Assembly (NCBI GenBank): GCA_025964575.1
Contig: JAOPYO010000224.1
Location: 1 to 33,954 of the forward strand
Length of the DNA: 33,954 nucleotides
Source of the DNA: Actinomycetes bacterium
GTDB lineage: Bacteria > Actinomycetota > Actinomycetes > Streptosporangiales > Streptosporangiaceae
Reading direction: 5' to 3'
In this document: piece after piece, positions 7,785 to 16,632 of the stretch
How positions within the stretch are numbered: position 1 is the first letter of the stretch
Layout of the letters: each line of letters begins with the position of its first letter
Program-made: the position numbers and the translations under genes
Notes under the pieces: model-generated
Told to the model about the DNA's origin: nothing
Database searches by the model: none
What the model saw: only the letters and a program-made list of their open reading frames with translations

Positions 7785-8405
7785 TCACTCGCTCATGCCG
7801 GCGCGCCCGGAATCGGCACGGACGAACCGCATCTTGCCCAGCGGCACGGCGTCGGCGACAGGCGCCGGCGGGGTCGGCAACGGCCGCTGATCCGATGGCA
7901 GGACGTAGGGGCGGCGGAGCACCTCGTCCAGTATGAACACGGTCTCGGTGGCCTTGACCGCGGGGATGCTCGCCAGCCTCTCGGTCACCAGGTGGTGGAC
8001 GACGGCGACGTCCGCCGCGCGTATCTGGATCATCGCGTCGTGCTGGCCTGTGGTGATCGCGCAGTACTCCACCTCAGGCATCAGGGCGAGCTGGGCCCGG
8101 AACTGTTTCCACATCTGCTGGCGGACGGTGACGAAGACCAGCGCGCAGATGCCGAGTCCCGTGCGTGCCGGGTCCACTTCAGCCGTGAACGACGTGATCA
8201 CGCCGTGCGCGCGGAGGGCTTCGAAGCGGGTGTAGGCGTTGGCCCGGGAGATCCCCACACGCTCGGCAAGGGCCGCGATGGAGATCCGGCCGTCCCGGCG
8301 CAGGACCTCGAGCATCCTCACGTGCACGGAGTCGAGACTGAAACCACCTGTGTTTTGTCCAGTTTGTCCACCCTGAGGTGGCAGGCCGTTCGACATTTCG
8401 ACCAT
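7785..8405 (-). CDS. Lrp/AsnC-family transcriptional regulator
   Basis: A 206-residue regulator. Residues about 24-75 are the helix-turn-helix domain (LDSVHVRMLEVLRRDGRISI, then LAERVGISRANAYTRFEAL). Residues about 80-160 form the RAM ligand-binding and oligomerisation domain, with GLGICALVFVTV and the Y-C-A-I-T-T-G-Q-H-D segment. About 40 extra Pro-rich residues at the C-terminus exceed the usual 150-residue length. It diverges from the transport/M24 operon starting at 8541, and the shared 135-bp gap holds a spaced inverted repeat suited to Lrp octamer binding. It probably controls that operon in response to the transported compound or an amino acid made from it. GGAG lies about 12 bases before the ATG. 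Confidence 0.9.
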   Translation of the reverse strand: MVEMSNGLPPQGGQTGQNTGGFSLDSVHVRMLEVLRRDGRISIAALAERVGISRANAYTRFEALRAHGVITSFTAEVDPARTGLGICALVFVTVRQQMWKQFRAQLALMPEVEYCAITTGQHDAMIQIRAADVAVVHHLVTERLASIPAVKATETVFILDEVLRRPYVLPSDQRPLPTPPAPVADAVPLGKMRFVRADSGRAGMSE

Positions 8406-8448
8406 GGATCCCGGTTCTCCGATCAGTTCATCTCGACTTTTGCGTCAC

Positions 8449-8500
8449 ATCTAGACGTCACGTCGACCAACTAGCACTATCAACCATCGGACGTCTAGAT
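8449..8500. promoter_or_regulatory. Paired Lrp-type operator in divergent promoter region
   Basis: ATCTAGACGTC (8449-8459) and GACGTCTAGAT (8490-8500) are exact inverted copies with centres 41 bp apart, close to four helical turns. This places both on one DNA face, as Lrp/AsnC oligomers need. The right copy overlaps a possible -10 (TAGATA, 8496-8501) of the transport operon. Confidence 0.6.
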
Positions 8501-8540
8501 ACAGACGTTTTGTTCCATCCGAAAGTACCGGAGGCGATCT

Positions 8541-10136
8541 ATGCCCAGCCCGCGTGTGACCCCTCGGCATGCGGCACTGCCCCTGCTGGTAGCGGCCGCG
8601 GTCGGTCTGACCGCCTGCTCCGGCGGCAGTTCCTCGTCGTCCTCCTCAGCGGGCGGCGCCGGCAAGACGCTGGTCATCGACACCTCGTTCAACTTGAAGA
8701 CCGCCGACCCGGGCCGCATGTACGAGCAGACCGGCCTGCTGGTCGACCGGGCGCTGTACGACACCCTGCTCACCTTCCAGGGGTCGGACGTCTCCAAGCC
8801 GGTGCCCTCGCTGGCGGAGTCCTTCAAGGAGTCCGCGGACGGCAAGGAGCTGACGCTCAAGCTGCGCCAGGGCGCGACGTTCTCCGACGGCACCCCCGTC
8901 ACCGCCGACGACGTGGTGTTCTCGCTGGAGCGGGTCCGTGACCTCAAGGGCAACCCGTCGTTCCTGCTGGCCGACGTGACGGTGACGAAGACCGATGCCA
9001 CGACGGTCACCCTGGTCTCCAAGAAGCCGAACCCCGCGCTGCCCTTCATCCTGCCGAACCCGGCGCTGGGCATCCTCAACTCCAAGGTCGTCAAGGCCCA
9101 CGGCGGCACCCAGGGGCCCGATGACAAGGCGGAGACGTACCTGAACGGCCAGTCCGCCGGCTCCGGCCCGTACGTCCTGGAGTCGTTCAACGCGAACAAC
9201 CAGGTCGTGCTCAAGGTCAACGACAAGTACTCGGGCGCGACCAAGCCGACCTACCAGAAGGTCGTGCTCCGCAACGTCCAGTCTCCGACGCAGAAGCTGA
9301 ACGTCCAGCGGGGCGACAGCCAGATCGCATTGGACCTCACCGCCGAGCAGGCGAGCGGGATCAGCGGCGGCCTGCAGGTCGCGAAGGGCCCGTCGGCGAA
9401 CGTGTTCTTCCTGCTGGCCGGCCAGAACCCCTCGGTCAGCGCGACCACCTCGAACCCCAAGTTCGTCGAGGCCGTACGCAAGGGCGTCGACTACCAGGGC
9501 CTGCTGCAGCTCGCCGGCGCGGGCTCGGTCCAGCCGGCCGGCATCGTCCCCTCGATGATCAACGGTTCGCTTCCCGCGGATCAGGCGACCAAGCGGGACG
9601 TCGCGGGTGCCAAGGCGGCGCTCGCCGCGAGCGGAATCTCCAACCCGAAGGTCAAGCTGGAGTACCCCAGCGACTACACACTCAACGGGTTGTCGTTCCA
9701 GCCGCTGGCGGAGCGCGTCCAGGCCAACCTGAAGGAGGTCGGCATCACCGTCGACCTGGCGCCGGCGCCGATCGCCACCGCCCTGGAGAACTACCGGAGC
9801 GGCAAGGAGCAGCTGGGTCTGTGGTGGTGGAGCCCGGACTTCCCGGACGCGAGCAACTACCTGGCGTTCCTGCCCGGCAAGCTCATCGGCCTGCGCGCGG
9901 GCTGGAAGGCTGGCGCGGCCAAGCCGCTGGAGACCGCCGGTGACAAGGCCGCGACGACCATCGGGGACGACGCGCGCAAGCAGGCGTACCAGCAGGTCCA
10001 GACCCAGCTGAACCAGGTCGGCCCGTTCGTCCCGCTGATGCAGCCGAGCCAGCAGACCGTCGCCGCAGCCTCGGTGACCGGACTGGCCCTCAACCCGGTG
10101 TGGACCGTCGATGTCGCGGCCCTCGGCACCAAGTGA
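8541..10136 (+). CDS. ABC transporter substrate-binding lipoprotein, family 5 (peptide/nickel/opine type)
   Basis: A 531-residue exported lipoprotein. The signal peptide has a hydrophobic core A-A-L-P-L-L-V-A-A-A-V-G and the lipobox L-T-A-C with lipidated Cys26, then a Ser/Gly linker. The mature part shows family 5 features: ALYDTLLTF..., P-S-L-A-E-S-F, L-T-L-K-L-R-Q-G-A-T-F-S-D-G-T-P-V-T-A-D-D-V-V-F-S written here by key residues, and a C-terminal LWWWSPDFPDASNYL. GGAGG at 8530-8534 sets the ATG. It is the first gene of a six-gene operon. Family 5 proteins bind di- and oligopeptides, nickel chelates, opines or sugars, so the ligand is not determined; the linked M24 gene suggests a peptide-like or amidino compound. 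Confidence 0.92.
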   Translation: MPSPRVTPRHAALPLLVAAAVGLTACSGGSSSSSSSAGGAGKTLVIDTSFNLKTADPGRMYEQTGLLVDRALYDTLLTFQGSDVSKPVPSLAESFKESADGKELTLKLRQGATFSDGTPVTADDVVFSLERVRDLKGNPSFLLADVTVTKTDATTVTLVSKKPNPALPFILPNPALGILNSKVVKAHGGTQGPDDKAETYLNGQSAGSGPYVLESFNANNQVVLKVNDKYSGATKPTYQKVVLRNVQSPTQKLNVQRGDSQIALDLTAEQASGISGGLQVAKGPSANVFFLLAGQNPSVSATTSNPKFVEAVRKGVDYQGLLQLAGAGSVQPAGIVPSMINGSLPADQATKRDVAGAKAALAASGISNPKVKLEYPSDYTLNGLSFQPLAERVQANLKEVGITVDLAPAPIATALENYRSGKEQLGLWWWSPDFPDASNYLAFLPGKLIGLRAGWKAGAAKPLETAGDKAATTIGDDARKQAYQQVQTQLNQVGPFVPLMQPSQQTVAAASVTGLALNPVWTVDVAALGTK

Positions 10137-11193
10137 CGCCGAGCCGGGCCGGTCGCTCAAGCGGCCGGCCCGGCACCCGCTGGCCAGGTTCCTGGCCCGC
10201 CGGCTCGCCGTCTCGGTGTTGCTGGCGGTAGGCGTCACGCTCGTGACGTTCATCCTCACCAACCTGGTCCCGGGCGACCCCGCGGCCGCCAACCTCGGAC
10301 AGCAGGCGATCGGCGACAAGGCGATCGTCCAGCAGTTCCGTCAGCACTACGGCCTGGACAAGCCGCTGCCCGTGCAGTACGTGACCTACCTCGGCAACCT
10401 CGTGCAGGGCGACCTCGGCGAATCCCAGCAGAGCCATCGCCCGGTCGACCAGGATCTCCAGGAGTTCGTCCCGGCGACCTTCGAGCTGGCCGGGGCCGCG
10501 CTGCTCATCTCGCTGCTGGTCGGGGTCGCGTTCGGGGTGATCGCGGCCCTGCGCCGCGACCGGTTCGCCGACCAACTGCTGCGCGTGACGAGCCTCGCCG
10601 GGGTCTCCGTCCCGACGTTCTGGCTGGCACTGCTGGCCTTCTACCTGTTCTTCTACCGGCTGGGCTGGGCGCCGGGTTCCGGTCGTCTCGACCCCGGCAT
10701 GACTGCGCCACCGCACGTCACTGGCCTCTACACGGTCGACGCGGCGCTGGCCGGTCAGTGGGACGTCTTCTCCAGCGCCCTCGGCCATCTGGCACTGCCC
10801 ACCCTCGTTCTCGCCGCGTACACCATCGGCCTGCTCACCCGGTTCACCCGCTCGGCCGTGCTGGAGGTGCTGAGCCAGGACTACGTGCGTTCGGCCCGCG
10901 CCAAGGGCCTGCCCGCACGGGTCGTGCTGTTCCGGTACACGCTGCGGGCCGCGCTGGTGCCGATCATCACCGTCGCCGGGCTCGCGTTCGGCAGCCTGCT
11001 GTCCGGAACGGTCCTGGTCGAGTCGATCTTCGCTTGGCCCGGCATCGGCCAGTACGCCTACAAGAGCGCGACCAACCTCGACCTGCCCGCGGTCATGGGC
11101 GTCGGCCTCGTCGTCGGAGCGATCTATGTCATCGTCAACCTCGTCGTCGACGTCCTGTACGGCGTCATCGACCCGAGAGTGAGGGTCACGTGA
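10111..11193 (+). CDS. ABC transporter permease, DppB type
   Basis: A 360-residue inner-membrane permease with six predicted helices. The first follows the Arg-rich start (FLARRLAVSVLLAVGVTLVT), and then N-L-V-P-G-D-P-A-A-A-N-L matches DppB/OppB proteins. The coupling (EAA) loop reads DYVRSARAKGLPARVVLFRY. The ATG at 10111 overlaps the binding-protein gene by 26 bases; no later ATG or GTG precedes the first helix, so the overlap is probably real. It forms the channel with the next gene product. Confidence 0.9.
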   Translation: MSRPSAPSDAEPGRSLKRPARHPLARFLARRLAVSVLLAVGVTLVTFILTNLVPGDPAAANLGQQAIGDKAIVQQFRQHYGLDKPLPVQYVTYLGNLVQGDLGESQQSHRPVDQDLQEFVPATFELAGAALLISLLVGVAFGVIAALRRDRFADQLLRVTSLAGVSVPTFWLALLAFYLFFYRLGWAPGSGRLDPGMTAPPHVTGLYTVDAALAGQWDVFSSALGHLALPTLVLAAYTIGLLTRFTRSAVLEVLSQDYVRSARAKGLPARVVLFRYTLRAALVPIITVAGLAFGSLLSGTVLVESIFAWPGIGQYAYKSATNLDLPAVMGVGLVVGAIYVIVNLVVDVLYGVIDPRVRVT

Positions 11194-12035
11194 TCCGCCG
11201 GCTTCCGGAGGCGTGGCGCAAGCCGCTGGCCGTGGCCGGAGTCGTCATCGTGGCCGGCTGGCTGATCATCGTCTTGGCGGCCCCGCTGATCGCCCCGTAC
11301 GACCCGCTCGCCCAGAAGTTCCCGCGTCTGGAGTCGCCCAGCGGCGGCCACTGGTTCGGCACCGATGATCTCGGCCGTGACGTCCTCAGCCGCGTCCTGT
11401 ACGGCGCGCGGATCTCGATCCCGCTCACCCTGCTCCTCGTCGTGCTGTCCGTGGTCATCGGCGGCCTGCTCGGGGCCTGCGCGGGCTACTTCGGCCGCTG
11501 GGTGGACGAGACCGTGATGCGCATCGCCGACCTGGTCTTCGCGTTCCCCACGGTGATCCTCGCGATGGCGGTCGCCGCCTCACTCGGCGCGAGCCTGCGC
11601 AACGCGGTGCTCGCGGTCCTGGTCGTCTCCTGGCCGGCGTACGCCCGCGTCACCCGGGGCCTGGTGCTCGGCATGCGGACGCGCGAGTTCGTGGTCAGCG
11701 GGCGGCTCCTGGGGTTCTCGGCCTGGCGGTCGCTGCGCACCGACGTGCTGCCGAACGTGACGGGCCCGATCGTGGTGCTCGCGACGCTCGACATCGGCAC
11801 CCAACTCCTGCTGCTCTCCGGCCTTTCCTTCCTCGGCCTCGGGGCCAAGCCACCGACCTCGGAGTGGGGCGCCATGGTCGCCTCGGCCACCCAGGTATTC
11901 GACAAATGGTGGGTCGGCGTCTTTCCCGGACTGGCGATCCTCACCGTGGTGCTGGCGTTCAACTTCCTCGGCGACACGATGCGCGACGCGCTGGACCCGC
12001 AGTCCGCCCGGGCGATCAAGGAGCGCGCGCTGTGA
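11190..12035 (+). CDS. ABC transporter permease, DppC type
   Basis: A 281-residue permease with a first helix at about 14-33, the DppC hallmarks A-P-Y-D-P and H-W-F-G-T-D-D-L-G-R-D-V-L-S-R, and further helices ending near 262. The coupling loop is EFVVSGRLLGFSAWRSL. GTG at 11190 overlaps the upstream stop by four bases (GTGA), which fixes the start at MIRRLPEAWR. It pairs with the preceding DppB-type protein. Confidence 0.9.
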   Translation: MIRRLPEAWRKPLAVAGVVIVAGWLIIVLAAPLIAPYDPLAQKFPRLESPSGGHWFGTDDLGRDVLSRVLYGARISIPLTLLLVVLSVVIGGLLGACAGYFGRWVDETVMRIADLVFAFPTVILAMAVAASLGASLRNAVLAVLVVSWPAYARVTRGLVLGMRTREFVVSGRLLGFSAWRSLRTDVLPNVTGPIVVLATLDIGTQLLLLSGLSFLGLGAKPPTSEWGAMVASATQVFDKWWVGVFPGLAILTVVLAFNFLGDTMRDALDPQSARAIKERAL

Positions 12036-12874
12036 GCACGATTCTCGGCATCGAGAGTCTGACCGTCGATCTGCCGCACGGCCGGGACCGTACCCGGATC
12101 CTGCGCGGCGTCGACCTCGCCCTCGAACCCGGCAAGATCCACGGACTGGCCGGGGAGAGCGGCTCGGGCAAGACGATGACCGGTCTCGCCGTGCTCGGCC
12201 TGCTCCCGCACGGCGCCCGGGTGGGCGGGCGGATCCTGCTCGGCGAGACCGACCTGCTCATGCTCTCCGCCCGGGAGCTCAACGCGCGGCGTGGCAACGA
12301 GATCGGCGTGGTCTTCCAGGACCAGTCGACCAGCCTGCACCCCATGCTCAGCATCGGCCGTCAGCTCACCGACCACATGCGCCACCATCTAGGTCTCGGC
12401 AAGCGGGAGGCCCGGGAACGGGCCGTGGAACTGCTCGGGCTGGTGCGCATCCCCGACCCCGCGGGAGCACTCGACCGTTACCCTCACCAGTTCTCCGGGG
12501 GCATGCGGCAGCGGATCGCGATCGCCATCGCTCTCGCCTGTGACCCGCAGGTGCTCATCGCCGACGAGCCGACGACGGCCCTCGACGTCACCGTGCAGGC
12601 GGGGATCCTGCGGCTGCTCCGCGGCCTGTGCGACGAACTCGGCCTCGCGGTGCTGCTCGTCACGCACGACCTCGGCGTGATGTCGGCCGTCGCCGACGTG
12701 GTCAGCGTGATGCGCGACGGGCTGCTGGTCGAGACCGGGCCTCGTGAACAGGTCCTTCAGCGCCCACGCGACGCCTACACGCGCGCACTGCTGGACGCGC
12801 TGCCCCGCGCCGGCTCCGACGCGGGCCCCCACGATGACCACGAAGACCCCGATCCCTCCGGGAGTTCGTCATGA
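12032..12874 (+). CDS. ABC transporter ATPase, DppD type, short C-terminus
   Basis: A 280-residue nucleotide-binding subunit. It has Walker A GESGSGKT, a Q-loop in [12 protein letters not shown], signature FSGGMRQR, Walker B VLIADEP and the switch histidine in VTHDLG. GTG at 12032 overlaps the permease stop by four bases. It is about 40-50 residues shorter than usual DppD/OppD proteins. The Cys-containing oligopeptide-transporter C-terminal domain is absent, and the chain ends in an Asp/Ser-rich tail. All ATPase motifs are intact, so it should work as a heterodimer with the next gene product. Confidence 0.9.
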   Translation: MSTILGIESLTVDLPHGRDRTRILRGVDLALEPGKIHGLAGESGSGKTMTGLAVLGLLPHGARVGGRILLGETDLLMLSARELNARRGNEIGVVFQDQSTSLHPMLSIGRQLTDHMRHHLGLGKREARERAVELLGLVRIPDPAGALDRYPHQFSGGMRQRIAIAIALACDPQVLIADEPTTALDVTVQAGILRLLRGLCDELGLAVLLVTHDLGVMSAVADVVSVMRDGLLVETGPREQVLQRPRDAYTRALLDALPRAGSDAGPHDDHEDPDPSGSSS

Positions 12875-13827
12875 CCGGTCCGCTGCTGTCCGTCGAGGAC
12901 CTCGTCGTCGACCACCGCAGCCCGGACCGCCCACCGGTCCGGGCCGTCGCCGGGGCCGACCTCACCGTGGCGCCGGGCGAGGTGCTCGGCCTCGTCGGCG
13001 AGTCCGGCTGCGGCAAGTCCACGCTGGCCCGGGCGATCTGCGGGATCGACGCTCCGACGGCAGGCTCGATCAGATTCGAAGGCCGCCCCGTCCGGCCCCT
13101 CGGTCTGCGCTCCCGGGAGCGCGCGCTGACCCGCATCCAGATGGTGTTCCAGGATCCCTACGCCTCGCTCAACCCGCGCCGCCGGATCGGCAGGCAGATC
13201 GCCGACGGGATCCGGGTCGCCGCCGAGCGGGACGGTGCGGAAGGCGACGTGTCGCCGGAGAGCCTGCTGGAGCGGGTGGGGCTCTCACCCGCCATGGCCG
13301 GCCGCTACCCGCACGAGTTCTCCGGTGGGCAACGGCAGCGGATCGCCATCGCCCGGGCGCTGGCCGCGCGGCCGTCGCTGCTCATCGGCGACGAGCCGAT
13401 CTCCGCGCTCGACGCCTCCGCGCAGGCGCAGGTCGCCGGGCTCATGCGGTCCCTCGCCGTCGGTTCGGGCGCCGGGCTGCTGTTCATCAGTCACGACCTG
13501 TCGGTGGTCCGGCTCATCGCCGACCGGATCGCCGTGATGTACCTCGGCAAGATGGTGGAGACCGGGCCGACCCGTGAGATCTGGGACGCCCCGAAGCATC
13601 CCTACACGCGGGCGCTGCTCGCGGCGATCCCCGAGCCCGATGGTGCGGGCAGGCTTCCCGCCGAGCTGCCCGGAGATGTTCCGAATCCGGCCGCGCCACC
13701 GCCGGGATGCCGCTTCCATCCGCGCTGCCCGCACGCCATGGACATCTGTGCGCGGAAAGAGCCGATCTCGATCGGCGACCGGTCGTCGGTGGCCTGCTGG
13801 CTGTACGACTCCGCGGTCACCGGATGA
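12871..13827 (+). CDS. ABC transporter ATPase, DppF type
   Basis: A 318-residue subunit with Walker A GESGCGKS, Q-loop MVFQDPYASLNP, signature FSGGQRQR, Walker B LLIGDEP and ISHDLS. Unlike its partner it keeps the oligopeptide-transporter C-terminal domain: HPYTRALLAAIPEP, then GCRFHPRCPHAMDIC with three cysteines. ATGA overlap at 12871 couples it to the preceding ATPase. Loss of the C-terminal domain from one ATPase and retention in the other makes the pair asymmetric. Confidence 0.92.
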   Translation: MTGPLLSVEDLVVDHRSPDRPPVRAVAGADLTVAPGEVLGLVGESGCGKSTLARAICGIDAPTAGSIRFEGRPVRPLGLRSRERALTRIQMVFQDPYASLNPRRRIGRQIADGIRVAAERDGAEGDVSPESLLERVGLSPAMAGRYPHEFSGGQRQRIAIARALAARPSLLIGDEPISALDASAQAQVAGLMRSLAVGSGAGLLFISHDLSVVRLIADRIAVMYLGKMVETGPTREIWDAPKHPYTRALLAAIPEPDGAGRLPAELPGDVPNPAAPPPGCRFHPRCPHAMDICARKEPISIGDRSSVACWLYDSAVTG

Positions 13828-14912
13828 GTCACCCGCTGGACGGCGTACGGAGCCAGCTCGCGGCCCACGGGGTCGACGTTCTCGTGCTGCGGCCCTCGTC
13901 GGACTTCCGGTATGTGACCGGCTGGAGCGGCACGGCGACCCGGCCGATGTTCATCGTCGTCACGCCGGACGGCCCTCCCGTGCTCGTCGGCGATCCGGGG
14001 CCGGCAGGGCACGACGTCCAGCGGTCAGGGCTCCCCGAACTGCAGATCGTGCCCGCCGGGGGAGCCACGGCCATGTACGCCATGGTCGGTTCGATGATCC
14101 CCCCCATGTCGAGGGTGGGCGTCGATCCGAACATGCCGGCGCGAGAACTGCTCGCGCTGCAGGAGCGGCTTCGCCCGGGCACGCTGCTCGCCTCCGCCGC
14201 GCCTCTGCTCTCTCCGCTTCGGCAGCGCAAGACCACGCAAGAGGTGGCGGCCCTGGAACAAGCGGCCATCGTGGCCGACCGGGTCATCGTCGCGGCACAC
14301 GAGCTCACCTGGTCGGGTGCGACCGAGTACGAGATGGCCCGTCGGCTGAACCTGCTGCTGATGGAAGCCGGGCACGCCGACGTGGCCTCCGTCCTCGTCG
14401 CGGCCGGCGAAAACTCGGCCGACCCGCTCCACCTGCCATCGGACCGGGTGATCAATCCCGGCGACGTGGTCCTCCTCCATGTGGGCGGTCGTCACGCCGG
14501 CTATTTCTCCCGCACCGCGCGCATGATCGTGGTGGCCGAACCTCCCGAGGACTTCGAGGCCATGTACTCGGTCGTCATCGCCGCCCACAACGCCGCCTGT
14601 GAGGCCGTCCGGCCGGGCATCACCGCCGCCGCGATCCACGCGATCGCCCGAGAGGTCATCTCCGAGAGCGGGTACGGCGCCTTCTCCTCCCACCGCAGCG
14701 GCCAGGGAATCGGGCTCGATGATGACGAGCCGCCCTACCTCATGCCGGAGGACGACACCGTCCTGGGGGCCGGGATGACCTTGTCGATCGAGCCCGCGAT
14801 TCATCTGCCCGGCCTGTACGGTGCCCACATCGAGGACGTCGTCGTGTGCACCGAGCTCGGGTCGCGACGGCTGAACCAGACCCCCCGACTGCTGACCGTC
14901 GTCGACACCTGA
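13824..14912 (+). CDS. M24-family (creatinase/prolidase fold) protein with degenerate metal site
   Basis: A 362-residue protein with an N-terminal creatinase domain (about 1-135) and a C-terminal pita-bread domain. It starts at the ATGA overlap, so it is translated with the transporter. Of the five metal ligands of Xaa-Pro peptidases (Asp, Asp, His, Glu, Glu), only Glu323 (TLSIEPAIH) and Glu337 (AHIEDVVV) remain. By alignment the first Asp is His219 (LLHVGG), the second is Arg230 (GYFSRTAR) and the His is Gln294 (SGQGIGLDDDEPP). Creatinase and ectoine hydrolase are known M24 relatives that work without the dimetal centre, so a hydrolase acting on a non-peptide C-N bond is a better guess than a dipeptidase. 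The cytoplasmic location suits breakdown of the imported compound. Confidence 0.85.
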   Translation: MSHPLDGVRSQLAAHGVDVLVLRPSSDFRYVTGWSGTATRPMFIVVTPDGPPVLVGDPGPAGHDVQRSGLPELQIVPAGGATAMYAMVGSMIPPMSRVGVDPNMPARELLALQERLRPGTLLASAAPLLSPLRQRKTTQEVAALEQAAIVADRVIVAAHELTWSGATEYEMARRLNLLLMEAGHADVASVLVAAGENSADPLHLPSDRVINPGDVVLLHVGGRHAGYFSRTARMIVVAEPPEDFEAMYSVVIAAHNAACEAVRPGITAAAIHAIAREVISESGYGAFSSHRSGQGIGLDDDEPPYLMPEDDTVLGAGMTLSIEPAIHLPGLYGAHIEDVVVCTELGSRRLNQTPRLLTVVDT

Positions 14913-14947
14913 GGATGGTCTGCAGAATCATCGCGGTATTGACGGCG

Positions 14948-14965
14948 TGCCAATAACTCTTGGCA
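14948..14965. promoter_or_regulatory. Small inverted repeat before the monooxygenase
   Basis: TGCCAA and TTGGCA arms flank TAACTC. TTGGCA (14960-14965) could be a -35 element with GATGAT (14984-14989) 18 bases on. It lies about 60 bases before the gene at 15026. Confidence 0.3.
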
Positions 14966-15025
14966 GATAGTCCGATAAAGGGTGATGATTCACTCACCTT
15001 GAGGGCTTCATGAGGAGTGATGGGC

Positions 15026-16507
15026 ATGGGCGCTAGGCAACCGCGGGTCGCGATCCTGGGTGCGGGCTTTGGCGGGTTGTGCATGGCCATCAGGTTGAAG
15101 GCCGCCGGCCTCACCTCGTTCACGATCTATGAGAAGGGCCAGGACCTCGGCGGCACCTGGCGGGACAACACCTATCCGGGGCTGGCCTGTGACGTGCCGT
15201 CCTACCTCTACTCCTACTCCTTCGCGCCCTACAACGGATGGACCCGCCGCTACCCCGAGCAGCCGGAGATCCTCGGCTATCTGCGGCGATGCGCGGAGCG
15301 GTTCGGCCTGAAACCGCATCTGAGGTTCGGCACGGAGATCGCCGAGGCGGTCTTCGACGAGGCCGCCGGACTCTGGCGCCTGCGCACCACCGACGGAGAG
15401 AAGATCGAGGCCGAGATCGTGGTGTCCGCTCTCGGTCAGCTCAACCGGCCGAATCTGCCGGACCTCCCAGGGGCCACGGACTTCGCCGGCACCTGGTTCC
15501 ACTCGGCGCGCTGGGACCACGACCACGATCTGACCGGCCGCACCGTGGCCGTCATCGGCAACGGAGCCAGCGGCGTGCAGTTCGTGCCCCGCATCGCCCC
15601 GCGGGCCGGTCGGCTCCACGTCTTCCAGCGGTCCGCGACCTGGGTGCTGCCCAAGACCGACTTTCCGTACGGGCCCCGCGCCCGTTGGGCCCTGCGGCTG
15701 CCCGCCGTCTCCCGCGCCTACCGGCAGTCGCTCTATTGGCGGCAGGAGATGCTGTTCTCCCTGCTCCTCGGGGGCCGGATCAGCAGGGTGGGGGAGCGCC
15801 GGGCGGCGGAGCATCTGCGCGAACAGGTCACCGACGAGGCGCTACGGAAGAAGCTCACCCCGGACTATCCGATCGGATGCAAGAGGGTGGTGATCTCCAG
15901 CGACTTCTATCCGGCCCTCGCCCGGGACAACGTCGAGGTGGTGACCGAGCCGATCAGCCGGATCGCCCCGGACGGGATCGTCACCGCCGACGGAACCCAC
16001 CGGCCCGTCGACACAATCGTCTATGGGACCGGTTTCCGGGCCACCGAGTTCCTGGCACCCCTGTCCGTTACCGGCCACGGCGGCCGCCGGCTGGCCGACA
16101 CCTGGCGGGACGGCGCATACGCCTATCTCGGCATGACGGTCCCCGGCTTCCCCAACTTCTTCCTGCTGTACGGCCCGAACACCAATCTCGGCCATAACTC
16201 GATCATTCTCATGCTCGAGTGGCAGACCAAGTACGTCCTGCGGTGCGTCCAGGCGCTCATCGACCTGGACCTGGCCTGGCTCGACGTCCGCGCGGACGTG
16301 ACCCGAACGTACCAGGCCGCGATCCGGGCCGGACTGCATCGGACCGTCTGGGAGGGGAACTGTACGAACTGGTACAAGACCCCGTCCGGGAAGGTCGTCA
16401 ACAACTGGCCGTTCACCACCGTGCGCTACCGGCGCGAGGTCCGCCGGCCGAGATTCGAGCACTACCATCTCGCCGCCCGAGCCGAGCCGGTGCCGGCGAG
16501 TCCGTGA
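15026..16507 (+). CDS. Flavin-containing Baeyer-Villiger-type monooxygenase
   Basis: A 493-residue NAD(P)H-dependent flavoprotein monooxygenase. The FAD Rossmann motif GAGFGG is at 12-17, followed by GGTWRDNTYPG (42-52). The Baeyer-Villiger fingerprint F-x-G-x3-H-x3-W-D is at 153-164, and the NADPH motif GNGASG at 178-183. It would insert oxygen next to a carbonyl or oxidise N or S; substrates of this family are broad. ATG at 15026 is chosen because GAGGAG (15012-15017) is eight bases upstream; GTG at 15017 and ATG at 15020 overlap that site. It is separated from the preceding operon by 113 bases with its own possible promoter and is probably monocistronic. Confidence 0.9.
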   Translation: MGARQPRVAILGAGFGGLCMAIRLKAAGLTSFTIYEKGQDLGGTWRDNTYPGLACDVPSYLYSYSFAPYNGWTRRYPEQPEILGYLRRCAERFGLKPHLRFGTEIAEAVFDEAAGLWRLRTTDGEKIEAEIVVSALGQLNRPNLPDLPGATDFAGTWFHSARWDHDHDLTGRTVAVIGNGASGVQFVPRIAPRAGRLHVFQRSATWVLPKTDFPYGPRARWALRLPAVSRAYRQSLYWRQEMLFSLLLGGRISRVGERRAAEHLREQVTDEALRKKLTPDYPIGCKRVVISSDFYPALARDNVEVVTEPISRIAPDGIVTADGTHRPVDTIVYGTGFRATEFLAPLSVTGHGGRRLADTWRDGAYAYLGMTVPGFPNFFLLYGPNTNLGHNSIILMLEWQTKYVLRCVQALIDLDLAWLDVRADVTRTYQAAIRAGLHRTVWEGNCTNWYKTPSGKVVNNWPFTTVRYRREVRRPRFEHYHLAARAEPVPASP

Positions 16508-16632
16508 TCAGGTGGAACCACGCACCCTGACTGTGCCGTCCATTAAGCGAAATCACCTGTTCAGCGGAGTGCGCTACCGGTACGGTGATCGGCGCGCCGT
16601 GCCCCCCGGCGCCTGTTTCGGAGGTCTGTTTC

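Noticed and set aside
8646..10319. A 557-codon minus-strand frame opposite the binding-protein gene
   Set aside because: Arg/Gly-rich low-complexity translation without motifs; the plus strand has a lipobox and family 5 features.
8541..13827. Nickel-specific NikABCDE transporter
   Set aside because: Family 5 proteins can carry nickel, but this operon has no Nur-like box and is linked to an Lrp regulator and an M24 protein.
13824..14912. Active Xaa-Pro dipeptidase
   Set aside because: Three of five metal ligands are substituted, so the standard dimetal mechanism is unlikely.
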